DNA of 64,000 nt. Origin: Ciona intestinalis. Its lineage: Eukaryota; Chordata; Ascidiacea; Phlebobranchia; Cionidae. Position 1 is the first letter of the stretch. Every line of letters begins with the position of its first letter. The DNA lies in NCBI RefSeq assembly GCF_000224145.3, contig NC_020168.2, forward strand, positions 892,484 through 956,483. The letters run 5' to 3'. Positions 32,766 through 44,214 of the stretch are shown piece after piece. The position numbers were made by a program, and so were the translations under genes. The notes under the pieces were generated by a model that saw only the letters and a program-made list of their open reading frames with translations, was not told the DNA's origin and ran no database searches.

Positions 32766-35700
32766 ATGCGAGAGAAGTTGAAATATATTGTTACACTTAT
32801 AAGTGTGAGCTGCTGCATTGCATTGTTGGTTCCCGGTAAGATGTGTACGAATATCATATATTCAACGATTAGGTGCTTAATCAATTCAAAATATTACTCT
32901 GATGACATAATACCATAACAGAAAACATAACATAAGTTTTATTTGTCTCTTTGAATACAGTAATGCAGATCATATTTATTAAAATAGCGAAGAAAATTAG
33001 CAGCAAAGCGACAGTCGTTAAAATCATGCTAACGGGAAACATCTAATTGAGTGAAAGTATCAAATAAACGCGTGGCTGCTAAACCCATATTACAGTTAAC
33101 TTATGTCGAGCTGCAAATGAAATTAAAAGAAACGTGTGCGTAAAGTACCATATATTAGAAATATAAGCTATGGATGTTACGTAATAAACTGTGCTTTTTA
33201 TTTCAGTTTCTGGAAACTCTGCAGTAACAGATAATACAGAGATATCCGGAAGCACTTTGAGACAATGGTCGCCTTGGAGCGGTTGTAGCGCGTCTTGTGA
33301 TAAGGGAACACAAATGCGATGGAGGCGTTGCAACACAGGAGAGAACTGCTCGGGTACAGTAGAGCAGACGAGGCAATGTCATGAACTTATTTGTCCATGT
33401 AAGTTGTAACTATAACATATTGTAAGAATGGAAAAGCTTTGTCTGTTGTTAGCGTATACCACCCTCCTGCATATTAATAAGGTAAAATGGCTGGAGTAAA
33501 TATCTGTTAGTTGGAGTTTAATAATAAAAATTTTAACGAATTTATAGTAAGTTTATTTTTTTGATGTTTTATACTAAATATTTTAACGAATTTGAAGTCA
33601 AGTTATGTTTATTGATGCTTTATAGTAAAAACTTTAAAAAAATGTAGTACATTTACTTTTGTTGATGTAAAAATCTAAACAAATTTACAGAAAATTGTTA
33701 ATGGTGATATAAAATTAGCAGATTTGTTTTAAACAGGGCAGCAGGAAACATTAAACTTTTGTATCCATGCAGCATATCTTGGATATCCTCGTCTACACTT
33801 TGCTGGTCATTTAGTCGTTGACACGCCAACTTCAAATAACTTTCGTTGTTTATTTAATGCCAAAGCTTTTTGTCCAACGTGTAATACCGAGCGCTATGAG
33901 AGTGTTATGTCGACTATTTTAACTAAGGTAAGTTTTCTATCTGCAGCGTATTAATGGTATAGTTGCTTTGTTAAGTTCAACAGCCACGCTCTTTAACTGA
34001 CGCTCTTTCCCAAACCTTTTATTCATGGCTTGTTTTTACGACTGTTGTTTTGCTGTTAATTCCCTTCTCTTCGTTCTTTAAATAACATATTCTTTTTTTT
34101 ATCGTTTTCGAAGAGATAAATACAAAATTATGGTATAGTGGGGTGGAGGAAGATGGGACTTTTTAAATTTTTTTTTACGGACCGTTTTCGAAGAGATAAA
34201 TAAAAAATTATGGTATATTATGTTATCAAAAAAATATGGAAGACTGAAAAATAAACGATTTCGCTGTAAAAACGAAAAATCTGGATGTAATTACCACCCC
34301 GCATAATCCGCTTCGAAGTTGCAATTGTTGCCCTGTTAAAAATAAGACAAATTAATATTTTCGCACTAAGGACATTTTTCTAAACAAGGACAATTATATT
34401 TTTTAAAATACAAATCTTGCAAAAAAAGAACGGTATGAGAGCACTTTCATAAACTGACTAACACATTGTTTAATATAGAATGGTCCAACATTGCGAAAAC
34501 ACTACTTCGCCCCCCTCCAAGCAAATGCAATGGGTACAGGCCACTTTTATTTCACCGAAGCTTTTACGAAGTCAGTTTGTTGGGAACCTGGGAAACCATG
34601 TTCGAAATCGGATCCGATCACGAATCGGGCTGTGGGTTGTAAGTATTGAAACTTATTCGATGTGAAATCAGTGTGTACTGATATAGAAACGCGTTTATTT
34701 AAAAAAAACGTGTAGTAGGGCGGGAGAAGATGGGACACCTTTTCATTCTATTGTCTCGTTCGATTTTGCAGTAAACGAAGAACATCCAAAGAATTTTTAA
34801 ACCTTATCCTCACGACTTCCATAGACCGTTGTTGGTTGTTTAAAACACGATCTGGATATTTAGTTATAATGTGTTAAAGTTTTCCCATCTCCCCCCACTG
34901 TACCATACAATAACTAGCAATCTAAATTGAGCTTATGCTGATTTTTTTAATTACCAAATGTTTTAAATACTTGATCCTTAATATCGTTATCGTTCCATAG
35001 ACACAGTTCCAGGTCGAATGGTAGATTTGGATCCAGATTGGGAAACTGCTCCTGAGATGGTGGGATATGACTTACATATACCAGGTGTCTTAACTGGGAC
35101 TTGTTTGAATGGAGCAACAATTATGATAAACAAACGAGTGGCGCATGGAAGGTATAAATGACATGTGTTAGAGCATACAAACGGACAACAATAAATTTTC
35201 TATAAGGATAGAGGGTAAATGGGAAGGTACCAAAGTTTGAAAGAACGAAGTATTTCTAACTGTTTTACTTTTTCTAACCCCTTTTCTTTTATTCTATTTG
35301 AATAAATTTCAAAAAAACACGTTTTTAACCCAATTTTTCTACACTGTAAATTTCGTTTTTATCTTAACATGAACAAATTATTCAGGGGTGACACGGCAAC
35401 CATGGGAACAATAAAAACAAAGATTGTTAACATTAAGTGGTTGGATGGTTATTACAAGAACAAGTTTAATAATTCTACAAGTTTATCACTCATATTCTAT
35501 ATGGATATATTGTAAGTATGCGCTTATAGATTAATATTTTAGTTAACTTATTGTATAACAGGTTGGGGTAAGATGGTACATGTTTCATTGTCCCATATCG
35601 CTCCATTTGGTAAACTTATATAACCATATTCTCGCCTCTAAAAGAGTGTTTTTTTAATTTTTAAAAACACGATTACGAAATATGAAATATTATGTGCTAA

Positions 35701-38700
35701 CAGAATCCATTTTATCCCACAATACTACACTAACCATAAGCAACCAAACACAATTTTACCCGTTGCATCCGTAGTAGTGTTAAGCTGATCCCTATAGCGC
35801 TGTAGCAATAACTTTAATACAATATATTTTCCCGAATTTTTTCCGAACTATGTTACTGTAACCTGTGATACGAAATAAAGCCTTTCATTTATTATTCAGT
35901 TCGTACGCCACAAGTCGTGGGCGGGTTGTTGGGACAATAGGAATGACTTCAGATGACGATCCGATAAACTTCTACGGAGGGCGAGTGATGCGGTGTATTC
36001 CTCCAACATTGAAACGGAGAGTAAAGGAATCAAGGGAGATCCCTTTTAGCTTTGATAGAAAAAATAAAGTAAGACTAAAATGGGGAATTTATTTGAATGT
36101 GTGAATTAATGTAACTTATTTATAGTGGGTGGGGAAATATAGGACACCTTTAGCACATAATATCGGAATATCCCAATCGTTTTTAAACAAAATATCCAAA
36201 TATCCTGATGTTTTTTTAAACAATTAACAATGGTGTATGGAAGTCGTTAGGATACAGTTTTATAATTCTTTGATTCTTCTTTGTTTACTACCAAATAGAA
36301 TAAAAAAGTCTCCTATCTTACCCCACCCTGTTATATTCTCGGGAGGCGGGGCAACGACAGTCGTTAACACGAGTGTTCATACACTTCGTACCTGCGTATG
36401 AGTGTGTGTAACTATTTTTATAGGAAAATGTTTTTTAGGAGATGTTCTCGTATCAACCACTGTGTCACACTGCCCAAATTTTACGTCTGTTTATTTTACC
36501 TTTATAGCTACAAGTATGTGTAGCATGCGCAAGTACAAAACGATGTCCAATATTTTCAGATCGTCGTATTGGACATGGGAAACGGAATAAGGTCAGCTTC
36601 AAAAGGAAACTTTTCGATAAAATATTTGAAGCATATAGATTTAGTCGTGTACCCGGAATCTGTACACAAGGTTTGCGGGAAATGGGATATTGAGTGTTTG
36701 TCGAGGTTTATTCATTGTGGTGCAGAGAAATCGGTGTTCCTTCTTACGAGTGGTGGTAAACTGGATTATCTACAAAAGTCTAACGACTGGTAAGACAGTT
36801 TCTTGTTTAATGTCGAATATAATTTTCCATAAGCGTGCTGAAGTTCTACGGCGAGGCGCGCAATTAAACATGGCAATAAAATTAGTACGGTATTTTTGTA
36901 ACCAACACATAGTAGAGTGGGGTAAAGTGGGACATGGGGTAAGGTGGGACATTTTATTAAAATTCTTTTTACTGGTTCCCCATTGGACGGTAAACAAAAC
37001 AAAAAATCGCATCACTGGTTTAACCTTCAATTAACGTATATCTCTATATATAAATCATTTTTTAACATTTCCCATCATCAGGTACACAAAATATGGCGGA
37101 ATAGTCGAGGTTTCACTGAAGCACTTGAATGATCACACGTTGAACTTATTGCTGGACAATCGAATCGGTCTTGTTAACCGTTCGTCTGTTGAAGGTGATC
37201 ATCCATCGACAAGCAAGAAACCTGCTTATACATTATGTGGAGTGTTCCCTTGGTTGTGCAAATCAAACCCAAACGTTTCTTGCAATTTCGTTTCCCTAGA
37301 AGATCCTTACGGAATAAATTTTAAGGTTTGGAAATTGAATATTTCTGTGTATCCGTTTTTCTGTGAGATTATACAACGAGTTGTAAATCAATATGTCCAA
37401 CGTTATATTGTGGAAAAAACTGCATTTAATCGAGTTTCTGCTGGTGCTACGAAATACCTAATAGACACTTTTTTAATAAATTTCCGACGTTTCGATGTTT
37501 TACTTAGTCGAGGTCATTACCGTATTATCTTGATATTTTACAACAGCCAACTGAAAGATTTACGAACCGTTTAAGTCGCGGTGAAACATGGAACATTACA
37601 ACGGTTACTACAAGCTATGGTCGACCATTAAAAGGTGGAGAGATGGAATTACGTTTAATTAACACACCGCATGCTGTTCAACAATGTCATCTAGACAACG
37701 GGGTAGGTATATGTTATACTTATTTTGTCGGGGTGTTGGGGTAATGGGTCAAATCTGGTCTAAATCCCAGGTCTTTAAGGACCTTACCCATACAGGATAA
37801 TATATGATAGACCCGATTCGCGGCGGCCGCCGTAGAAATTCTTGCTACTATTGTAGACGTATGTGTCTATAGGCAACTAACTGTATTTGCCCAAACCCAG
37901 TATTCTCTTATGGATTGTTGAAAAAATCAAAAATAATTACCCACAAAGTTACATACGCAATAGCTAGTATGCAGGCACGAGATGTGTGAAACGAAAAATC
38001 CGTATTATAACGACTGTCGTTAATTGTTCCGTCAGGCGAGGATAAATAAAATAAATCATTTATTCATTTTTAGTCATCATGTCCCACGAGGTTGGCGGTC
38101 CCAAAAAGTGTTTTGAAAATAAGCGAACCAACTTTAAGTGATAATAATGGACTTGCACAGTTGTCGGTCACAGTGATGAGAAGTCCCGGAAATCCTCGAA
38201 AATGTGGCATCGATGGACAAGTACGTATATATGCCATGAGAGAGTACATAGGCTAAATCCATAAATGTTGTTGCTTCTTGAACTAGGCATAATGTAAATA
38301 TCTTTCAACGGTTCGCTTGGGGTATGAAAAACGTAGTGTATTTCCGACGTTTCTTTCGTCTGCCATTCGGCAAGACATCACCAGGGAATGTGTCGTTATA
38401 GTTGTTATAACACGGGTGTTTTGTCACCCCTCATGCCCGCTGACGAGTTACCACTATATCTGGCAAGACATTACCAATTTTCTGGTGATGTTTTTACGGC
38501 AGACGATAAAAACGCCAAAAATACACTACGGTTTTCATACCAGAAGATTATAAGTACTGTGGTACTGAGAGGGAAGATGGGAAACCTTTAGTACAATATA
38601 TCCAAACATCCTGATGGTGATTTAAACAATTAACAGCCTATAGGAGCCGTGAGGATAAGGTTTTATAACTCTTTGAATGTTGTTTGTTTACTTCCAAATG

Positions 38701-41700
38701 GGGCGAAAAAATAAAGTGAAAAAGTATCCAATCTTTCCCTACCCTACTACCTATACTTACAAGATGGACATATAGTTTATTTATGACTGGATTTTTAAAG
38801 GCAAATAATAAACCTTAATAAACTAATTCTAATTTTTCTTACCTATAAAGATCAATCTATTTCAATACGTTTCGTACCTTTACCTATACAAGTGTCTATG
38901 CCCATTAATCCTCGTTAAACATTAATTAAAACAATCTAATTTTAGCTGTACGCTGCTGGTTTAATCGCCAAATATTCTCCGCCAAATGGAGGGGATAAAG
39001 TAACGATAGGCGACGGCGGAATGTTCACTAACGGGTTAAGAGGTCCACTGAATCAACGGGCAAAGAAGCAATGTGGGCTTGATATTGTAAAATCGACCCA
39101 TAATTTTGCGTTCCGAGTTTTTAGGTAAGATCAATATGTTTTTGAGTTCTGACATTAGAAATTGTAAAAATTAAAACATTAGGTATACCAGCTTATCTAT
39201 ATTGTATATAATTGTCACAAGTCCGTCACTGATCCTCATTGTTGGACGCTTGCGTCGCAATCAAAGTTTACAAAGTTCGATGACGAAATATGGACATGTG
39301 TTCTTGGGCAAGACAGCACTTATCAAATATTGCTCCAACCCAGACTGTGTAGAAAATCCCTCATACAGAATAAAACTTTCATATATAGTAGGGTGAGGAA
39401 AAATGGGACACTTTTTCATTCTATTTTCTCGTTCCAGTTGATAGTAAAAATAAACTATCAAGAAATTATAAAACCACATCCTCACGACTTCTATAAACTC
39501 TTATTATTGTTAAAATCATACATAGGATATTTGGATAATATGTGCCAAAGGTGACCTATTCCACCCCACAGTGCTATAACGTCCTGCCATGTTCTGTTTG
39601 TCATCTCCAAGCTTTTTATTCACAGTTCCCTCCCCGCCTCTGTTATGCGGAAAACATGTCCGACTTGGGTTGACGACATCAGACCTATCTTTCAATATTA
39701 TTATAATTTATTTCCAGTGATGCAAGATCACGACATCATTAACTTAAGGGATATAAACGACGTAAGGTAAATATATTAAAAGTCTGGCGCCGTGGTATTA
39801 TGATTAGCGCGCCTGCCTTTAAAAAAATACAAAAACAAACAAAAATGTAATCACCAACAAAGTTAAATAAGTGGTAAATCGTAAATGGGCACGGGGTGTA
39901 TGAAACAGAACACCTGTATTATATAACGACTGTCGCTGCTCCGACATGCGAGGATAAATTAATTACATTTTTTTTCTTTTTTTTCACATTATGAGGAACC
40001 ACATTAAACCCATTAAACAAGTTTGACTCAACCCCTTTTAAATTTCGTCTAATGATACCCAGGCGGCAACTGCACAGAGTTAATATGTCGATGTTTGAAT
40101 ACGACTGGAGTCATCCCAACTTCATGCCGACCACTCGTGACCTTTCACCTGATAAGACGGAAATCGTAAGGAGGTGGCTCGAATGTGAGATGAATGGAAC
40201 ACCTGAGAAACCTCGCGTCGAAAATAAAAAGTAAAATATTTTAACATCATAAAATGAAATGGAATAATGTGACCTTTTTTTAACTGTATTTCCAAACTAG
40301 GAATCTAAAAACGGTCAAAACGTCAATATGCGGAACACGGGAAAATCTTCGAGCCACAATGGTGGATATACGAAGTATTCTCCAGATGGGTATTTGGCTT
40401 GAACTATATACAATACCACCTTACATGACAGCCATGTTTTCACTGAAACGAGAACTTGTACAGGACGTTTATACCACGCTTAAAAGGTGGCCTATGATAT
40501 TTTGTGTCCGGCAAAAGTTGTTAACGCGCCATCAGCCTTCCGCAAAGAAGTGGCGGGTTCGAGACTCTACGCTGTTCCAGTAGTTGTACATGTCCCAGTA
40601 CAAGACACTTGGACTCACACACGCTGTTCCAGTAGTTGTACATGTCCCTACGCTGTTCCAGTAGTTGTACATGTCCCAGTACAAGACACTTGGACTCACA
40701 CAGCAATTACTGCAAAATATTGTTTGCCTGTTGTAGTCCGAATTGTCAGCCACAGATAACCAAAAATCAAACCATAATCACCTATAAATTTAAACACGTG
40801 ATAACTCGTTAGTGGCACGAGGCGTGTAAAACCAAACGCCCGTATTCTAACGACTATCGTTATCCAGCCACACGACGATAAATCAATTACACTCAATAAT
40901 TTATCTGTTTGCCCTGCACATTTTAACTCTAATGCTCTCAGTATTGCAACGGAGGAAATGCTCCACATGATCCTAGATGCCAATGTTCTTAACGCTGTGG
41001 GTGGCAAACCAAATACAACGGATGCTCACTGGCTACCAAACTACCCAACTACATTTCCATCTATAGATTTCTATCAGGTATTACTTCTCCTTTATTGAAT
41101 GTTAAGGGTTATACCCTAAATCGTCGTGTCGGCTTAGGAATTATCACGTATGCAAATTTGTGGGTGATTATTTCTATGATGTGCTTATTTAATTGAACCG
41201 CTCTATATTATATGAATTTTATTCGTTTTATCCTCGCGTAACGGGGTAATGGTAGTTGTTATAAGGATGTTCTGTTTCATAAACTTTGTGCCAGCATAAC
41301 ACGTATGTAATTTTGTGTTTATTTAAAGTTAAATACTGTACCATATAGCTCCTGCATTGGTCAAATAAAAATGGTCTTTCGGTTGCAGATAAACCCCGGC
41401 TTATGGCTTACATTGGAAAAGTTTTCAACTTCGATTGTGAAAGAAGTTTTTAGTGAAATTGAAAAACCTTCGCCACTGGCGGTCCAGGAGGCACTTCTTG
41501 ATATTGCTCTGCTGTGGCGACATCTACCGGATGACACAGGAGGTCGCATGAAATACTTGGAGCAGGGTGGCGCAGAAATTTACTACGGTAAATATTACAT
41601 TAATGTGCATTTAAAATATGAAAAAAACAGAACTCGTAAGAATTATACCAAGATTTACCTATTATAATAAATTTGCAAAACAAGCAAAGTATGCAAACAT

Positions 41701-44214
41701 ACTATGCTAAAATACCACATTAAATATGTGGAATTAATTTAGATGGTTAATTTTCAGATTCAGCTACAAAATCAAACACCACCGGACCAGTGTGGCTGCG
41801 CAATGCTGTGTCAAGGGAAACTTTCCCTGAGGTTAGATGCTTAGTTTAAGCTTAGTTTATTATGTGTCTTTGGACAAGCCGCTTATGGGCGAACCCCAAT
41901 ATTGTCTCACCGTTTGGCAGAAAAAACATCAATCTTTTAAGATCACAACCAAACAACTGCCAAAAAAATTCTTGCATACCTAATTATTAAATGAGTTCAA
42001 TATTGAAATATTATTAATAATTTCGTATAATATTATAGGCATTGGGAGATTTTGATCAAAAGAATTCAGACTTTTGGGAATCTGTGTTTCAATTCGTGAC
42101 AAACCAGTTGGATGGACCTGAGATCGCAGATGTTTACACCTTTGGAGGATTCTACGCTCACGCCATGCTGCGTTTGATCCAAGCAGAAGCCTGCGTTAAA
42201 ATGGATTCACCCAACAACACTGTGTTTACCGGTGCCCCCACGAGACAGTTCGGACCAGAGCAGTGGTATGTGACCAAGGGTCTGAGCAGTGCAACTTTAT
42301 TTCCCGTCCACGGTTTAAAATCTGCGATCGAAGCGCTCATGGAAGTTGTATATGAAGGAGAAGGCGGCACATCTTGTGCATCGGTTGCACAGAAACAGGC
42401 AATTACCCCAGCACCGTCTCCGAAAGATATTTCAAAAACTAAAACTCTTACTCACTATGTAAAATTCCAAGAAATAGTTCACGGCAAACGCTTGGTAGAA
42501 GTTGATGAGGTTCAACCACAATGGCCAACTGATGTCTGCTTTCAGATATCCAATACAATTTGTTCTTGTGTGAACCATACCAGCTCTACAGTGAATGACT
42601 GCCCGCACTTTTGCTACATAGGGGAACCAATGCAAATTGCAAAAACTGACTCAGTGTGGCCAGGAATATTTCTTCATTTGAAAAAGTTGAAAAACGCCAC
42701 TGCAGAAGCCAAATACCAATCCCACAAGTTTAATGCTGAGTACACGAGTTTGCTTCAATGTTTAGGTGAGTTTTGTTTATATTTTGAAACAGTTATATTA
42801 TAGTGGGATAAGATNNNNNNNNNNNNNNNNNNNNNNNNNNNNNNNNNNNNNNNNNNNNNNNNNNNNNNNNNNNNNNNNNNNNNNNNNNNNNNNNNNNNNN
42901 NNNNNNNNNNNNNNNNNNNNNNNNNNNNNNNNNNNNNNNNNNNNNNNNNNNNNNNNNNNNNNNNNNNNNNNNNNNNNNNNNNNNNNNNNNNNNNNNNNNN
43001 NNNNNNNNNNNNNNNNNNNNNNNNNNNNNNNNNNNNNNNNNNNNNNNNNNNNNNNNNNNNNNNNNNNNNNNNNNNNNNNNNNNNNNNNNNNNNNNNNNNN
43101 NNNNNNNNNNNNNNNNNNNNNNNNNNNNNNNNNNNNNNNNNNNNNNNNNNNNNNNNNNNNNNNNNNNNNNNNNNNNNNNNNNNNNNNNNNNNNNNNNNNN
43201 NNNNNNNNNNNNNNNNNNNNNNNNNNNNNNNNNNNNNNNNNNNNNNNNNNNNNNNNNNNNNNNNNNNNNNNNNNNNNNNNNNNNNNNNNNNNNNNNNNNN
43301 NNNNNNNNNNNNNNCGCTCATGGAAGTTGTATATGAAGGAGAAGGTGGCACATCATGCGCATCGCTTGCACAGAAACAGGCAATTACCCCAGCACCGTCT
43401 CCGAAAGATATTTCAAAAACTAAAACTCATACTCACTATGTAAAATTCCAAGAAATAGTTCACGGCAAACGCTTGGTAGAAGTTGATGAGGTTCAACCAC
43501 AATGGCCAAGTGATGTCTGCTTTCAGATATCCAATACAATTTGTTCTTGTGTGAACCATACCAGCTCTACAGTGAATGACTGCCCGCACTTTTGCTACAT
43601 AGGGGAACCAATGCAAATTGCAAAAACTGACTCAGTGTGGCCAGGAATATTTCTTCATTTGAAAAAGTTGAAAAACGCCACTGCAGAAGCCAAATATCAA
43701 TCCCACAAGTTTAATGCTGAGTACACGAGTTTGCTCCAATGTTTAGGTGAGTTTTGTTTATATTTTGAAACAGTTATATTATAGTGGGATAAGATGGATA
43801 TCGTTTAACGATATTAGGCTATCACCTATTTTCTATAATTGTGTTTTAACAATCGACAACGTTTAGTTTAGATTCGCGAAGCTATGGTTATATAACTCTA
43901 TAAATATTTTTAAAAAATGTACCATTTTACCCCAATCTACTATAATATTCAATACTTTATTTGGCAACAAAGTAATCAAAACTACAACTTGTGCAGAAAC
44001 CGCAATGAACGGAAAGCCAACAAAGATGACAACGTGTATGGGTGTTATGTATGAACTTTCAACTACCGGCAAAACATTAGTTAAAATACCAATTTATAAA
44101 AGTTCGAATTCTGGTACGGTTTTGCCAACTTGGACCTATATTAAAGAGAGTTATAAGTTAAATGGATTAACCAATACAGTTCCAACAAGCCATGTTGCTG
44201 TAAAGTTTTGTTAA
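32766..44214 (+). CDS. Secreted TSP1 protein fused to a VioB/RebD-like (iminophenylpyruvate dimer synthase-like) enzyme region
   Basis: Twenty exons: 32766-32835, 33207-33398, 33737-33927, 34479-34638, 35007-35151, 35386-35511, 35900-36068, 36560-36789, 37082-37325, 37547-37702, 38074-38220, 38946-39124, 39626-39766, 40063-40230, 40301-40486, 40942-41077, 41389-41587, 41758-41831, 42039-42765, 43973-44214. They join in phase to about 1293 residues. Residues 1-23 are a signal peptide. A TSP1 repeat (WSPWSGCSASC...) covers about 43-86. From about 95 on, the protein follows bacterial VioB-type enzymes: YPRLHFAGHLVVDTPTSN (104-121), FMPTTRDLSPDK (about 737), and a ferritin-like helix pair with LELYTIPPYMTAMFSL (about 805) and IATEEMLHMILDANVLNAVG (836-855). 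Glu806, Glu839/840 and His843 are candidate metal ligands. The function in this animal is unknown. Part of exon 19 recurs at 43315-43746 after the gap, read here as an assembly overlap. Confidence 0.85.
32925..33090 (+). repeat. Third repeat family, copy 2
   Basis: AGCGAAGAAAATTAGCAGCA, AAGCGACAGTCGTTAAAATC and CGCGTGGCTGCTAAACC, in intron 1 of the TSP1-VioB-like gene. Confidence 0.6.
33970..34102 (-). repeat. Third repeat family, copy 3
   Basis: Opposite orientation to copy 2: TTCAACAGCCACGCTC, CGACTGTTGTTTTGCTGTTA and TTCTCTTCGTTCTTT. Confidence 0.6.
34132..34200. mobile_element. MITE end fragment
   Basis: GGTATAGTGGGGTGGAGGAA, then GATGGGAC. It breaks off into a local duplication of TTTTCGAAGAGATAAATA. 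Confidence 0.5.
34711..34908 (-). mobile_element. MITE, full length
   Basis: TGTAGTAGGGCGGGAGAAGA and CCCATCTCCCCCCACTGTAC. Confidence 0.85.
35555..35730 (-). mobile_element. MITE, slightly shortened
   Basis: ACAGGTTGGGGTAAGATGGT and CATTTTATCCCACAATACTA at the ends. Confidence 0.75.
36120..36337 (+). mobile_element. MITE with internal duplication
   Basis: TATAGTGGGTGGGGAAATAT and TCTTACCCCACCCTGTTATA. The ATATCC...TTTAAACAA block is present twice. Confidence 0.8.
36338..36432 (-). repeat. SINE-like element, tail part
   Basis: GAGGCGGGGCAACGACAGTC, directly abutting the preceding MITE. Confidence 0.6.
36905..36985. mobile_element. MITE end fragments
   Basis: CATAGTAGAGTGGGGTAAAG followed by a second GGGGTAAGGTGGGACAT end, as at 16708. 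Confidence 0.5.
37733..38065 (+). repeat. SINE-like element, long copy
   Basis: Body and tail with GTATGTGTCTATAGGCAACT, ATTACCCACAAAGTTACATA, CGACTGTCGTTAATTG and GGATAAATAAAATAAATC. Confidence 0.7.
38384..38462 (-). repeat. SINE-like element, tail fragment
   Basis: TAGTTGTTATAACACGGGTG and CTCATGCCCGCTGACGAGTT. Confidence 0.55.
38554..38750 (+). mobile_element. MITE, full length
   Basis: TACTGTGGTACTGAGAGGGA start (diverged end) and TCTTTCCCTACCCTACTACC end. Confidence 0.75.
39382..39577 (-). mobile_element. MITE, full length
   Basis: TATATAGTAGGGTGAGGAAA and CCACCCCACAGTGCTATA at the ends. Confidence 0.85.
39784..39972 (+). repeat. SINE-like element, body deleted
   Basis: The head GGCGCCGTGGTATTATGATT, then GCGCGCCTGCC, is joined to the tail ACGGGGTGTATGAAACAGAA and CGACTGTCGCTGCTCC. 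Confidence 0.7.
40495..40897 (+). repeat. SINE-like element with internal tandem duplications
   Basis: A box B-like GGCGGGTTCGAGACTC starts the visible part. A unit beginning ACGCTGTTCCAGTAGTTGTA then occurs three times (about 40569, 40620 and 40649), two of them followed by GTACAAGACACTTGGACTCA. The normal tail follows. Confidence 0.7.
41215..41322 (-). repeat. SINE-like element, tail part
   Basis: TTATCCTCGCGTAACGGGGT, TAGTTGTTATAAGGATG and GTTTCATAAACTTTGTGCC. Confidence 0.55.
42815..43314. other. Assembly gap, 500 N
   Basis: A run of exactly 500 N, a conventional gap size, between two contig ends that appear to overlap. Confidence 0.99.
43315..43797 (+). other. Second near-identical copy of the end of exon 19 and its downstream intron
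   Basis: Matches 42333-42814 base for base apart from about eight substitutions in roughly 480 bases. The last shared base is the contig end before the N run. The reading frame is intact, and three substitutions change residues (SVAQ/SLAQ, KTLTHY/KTHTHY, WPTDV/WPSDV). It is best read as the other haplotype, or an unmerged contig overlap, rather than a second exon. Confidence 0.8.
43779..43945 (+). mobile_element. MITE in the last intron of the TSP1-VioB-like gene
   Basis: TATAGTGGGATAAGATGGAT start and TTTTACCCCAATCTACTATA end. The left contig breaks off inside the same element. Confidence 0.75.

Noticed and set aside
36770..37030. Cluster of overlapping ORFs on both strands near a MITE fragment
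   Set aside because: They are produced by the repeat and by exon 8 of the VioB-like gene read in wrong frames.
14000..41000. CRISPR-like spaced repeats from the recurring GGGGTAAGATGGGACA motifs
   Set aside because: The motifs are paired inverted ends of a dispersed MITE at irregular distances in an animal genome.
42766..43443. Long open frames running through the N gap on both strands
   Set aside because: They consist mainly of undetermined residues. Only the short flanking parts are real, and these belong to exon 19.
42039..43746. Tandem exon duplication in the VioB-like gene
   Set aside because: The repeated segment ends exactly at the contig edges, and its 1-2% divergence includes intron sequence, so an unmerged allele is simpler.
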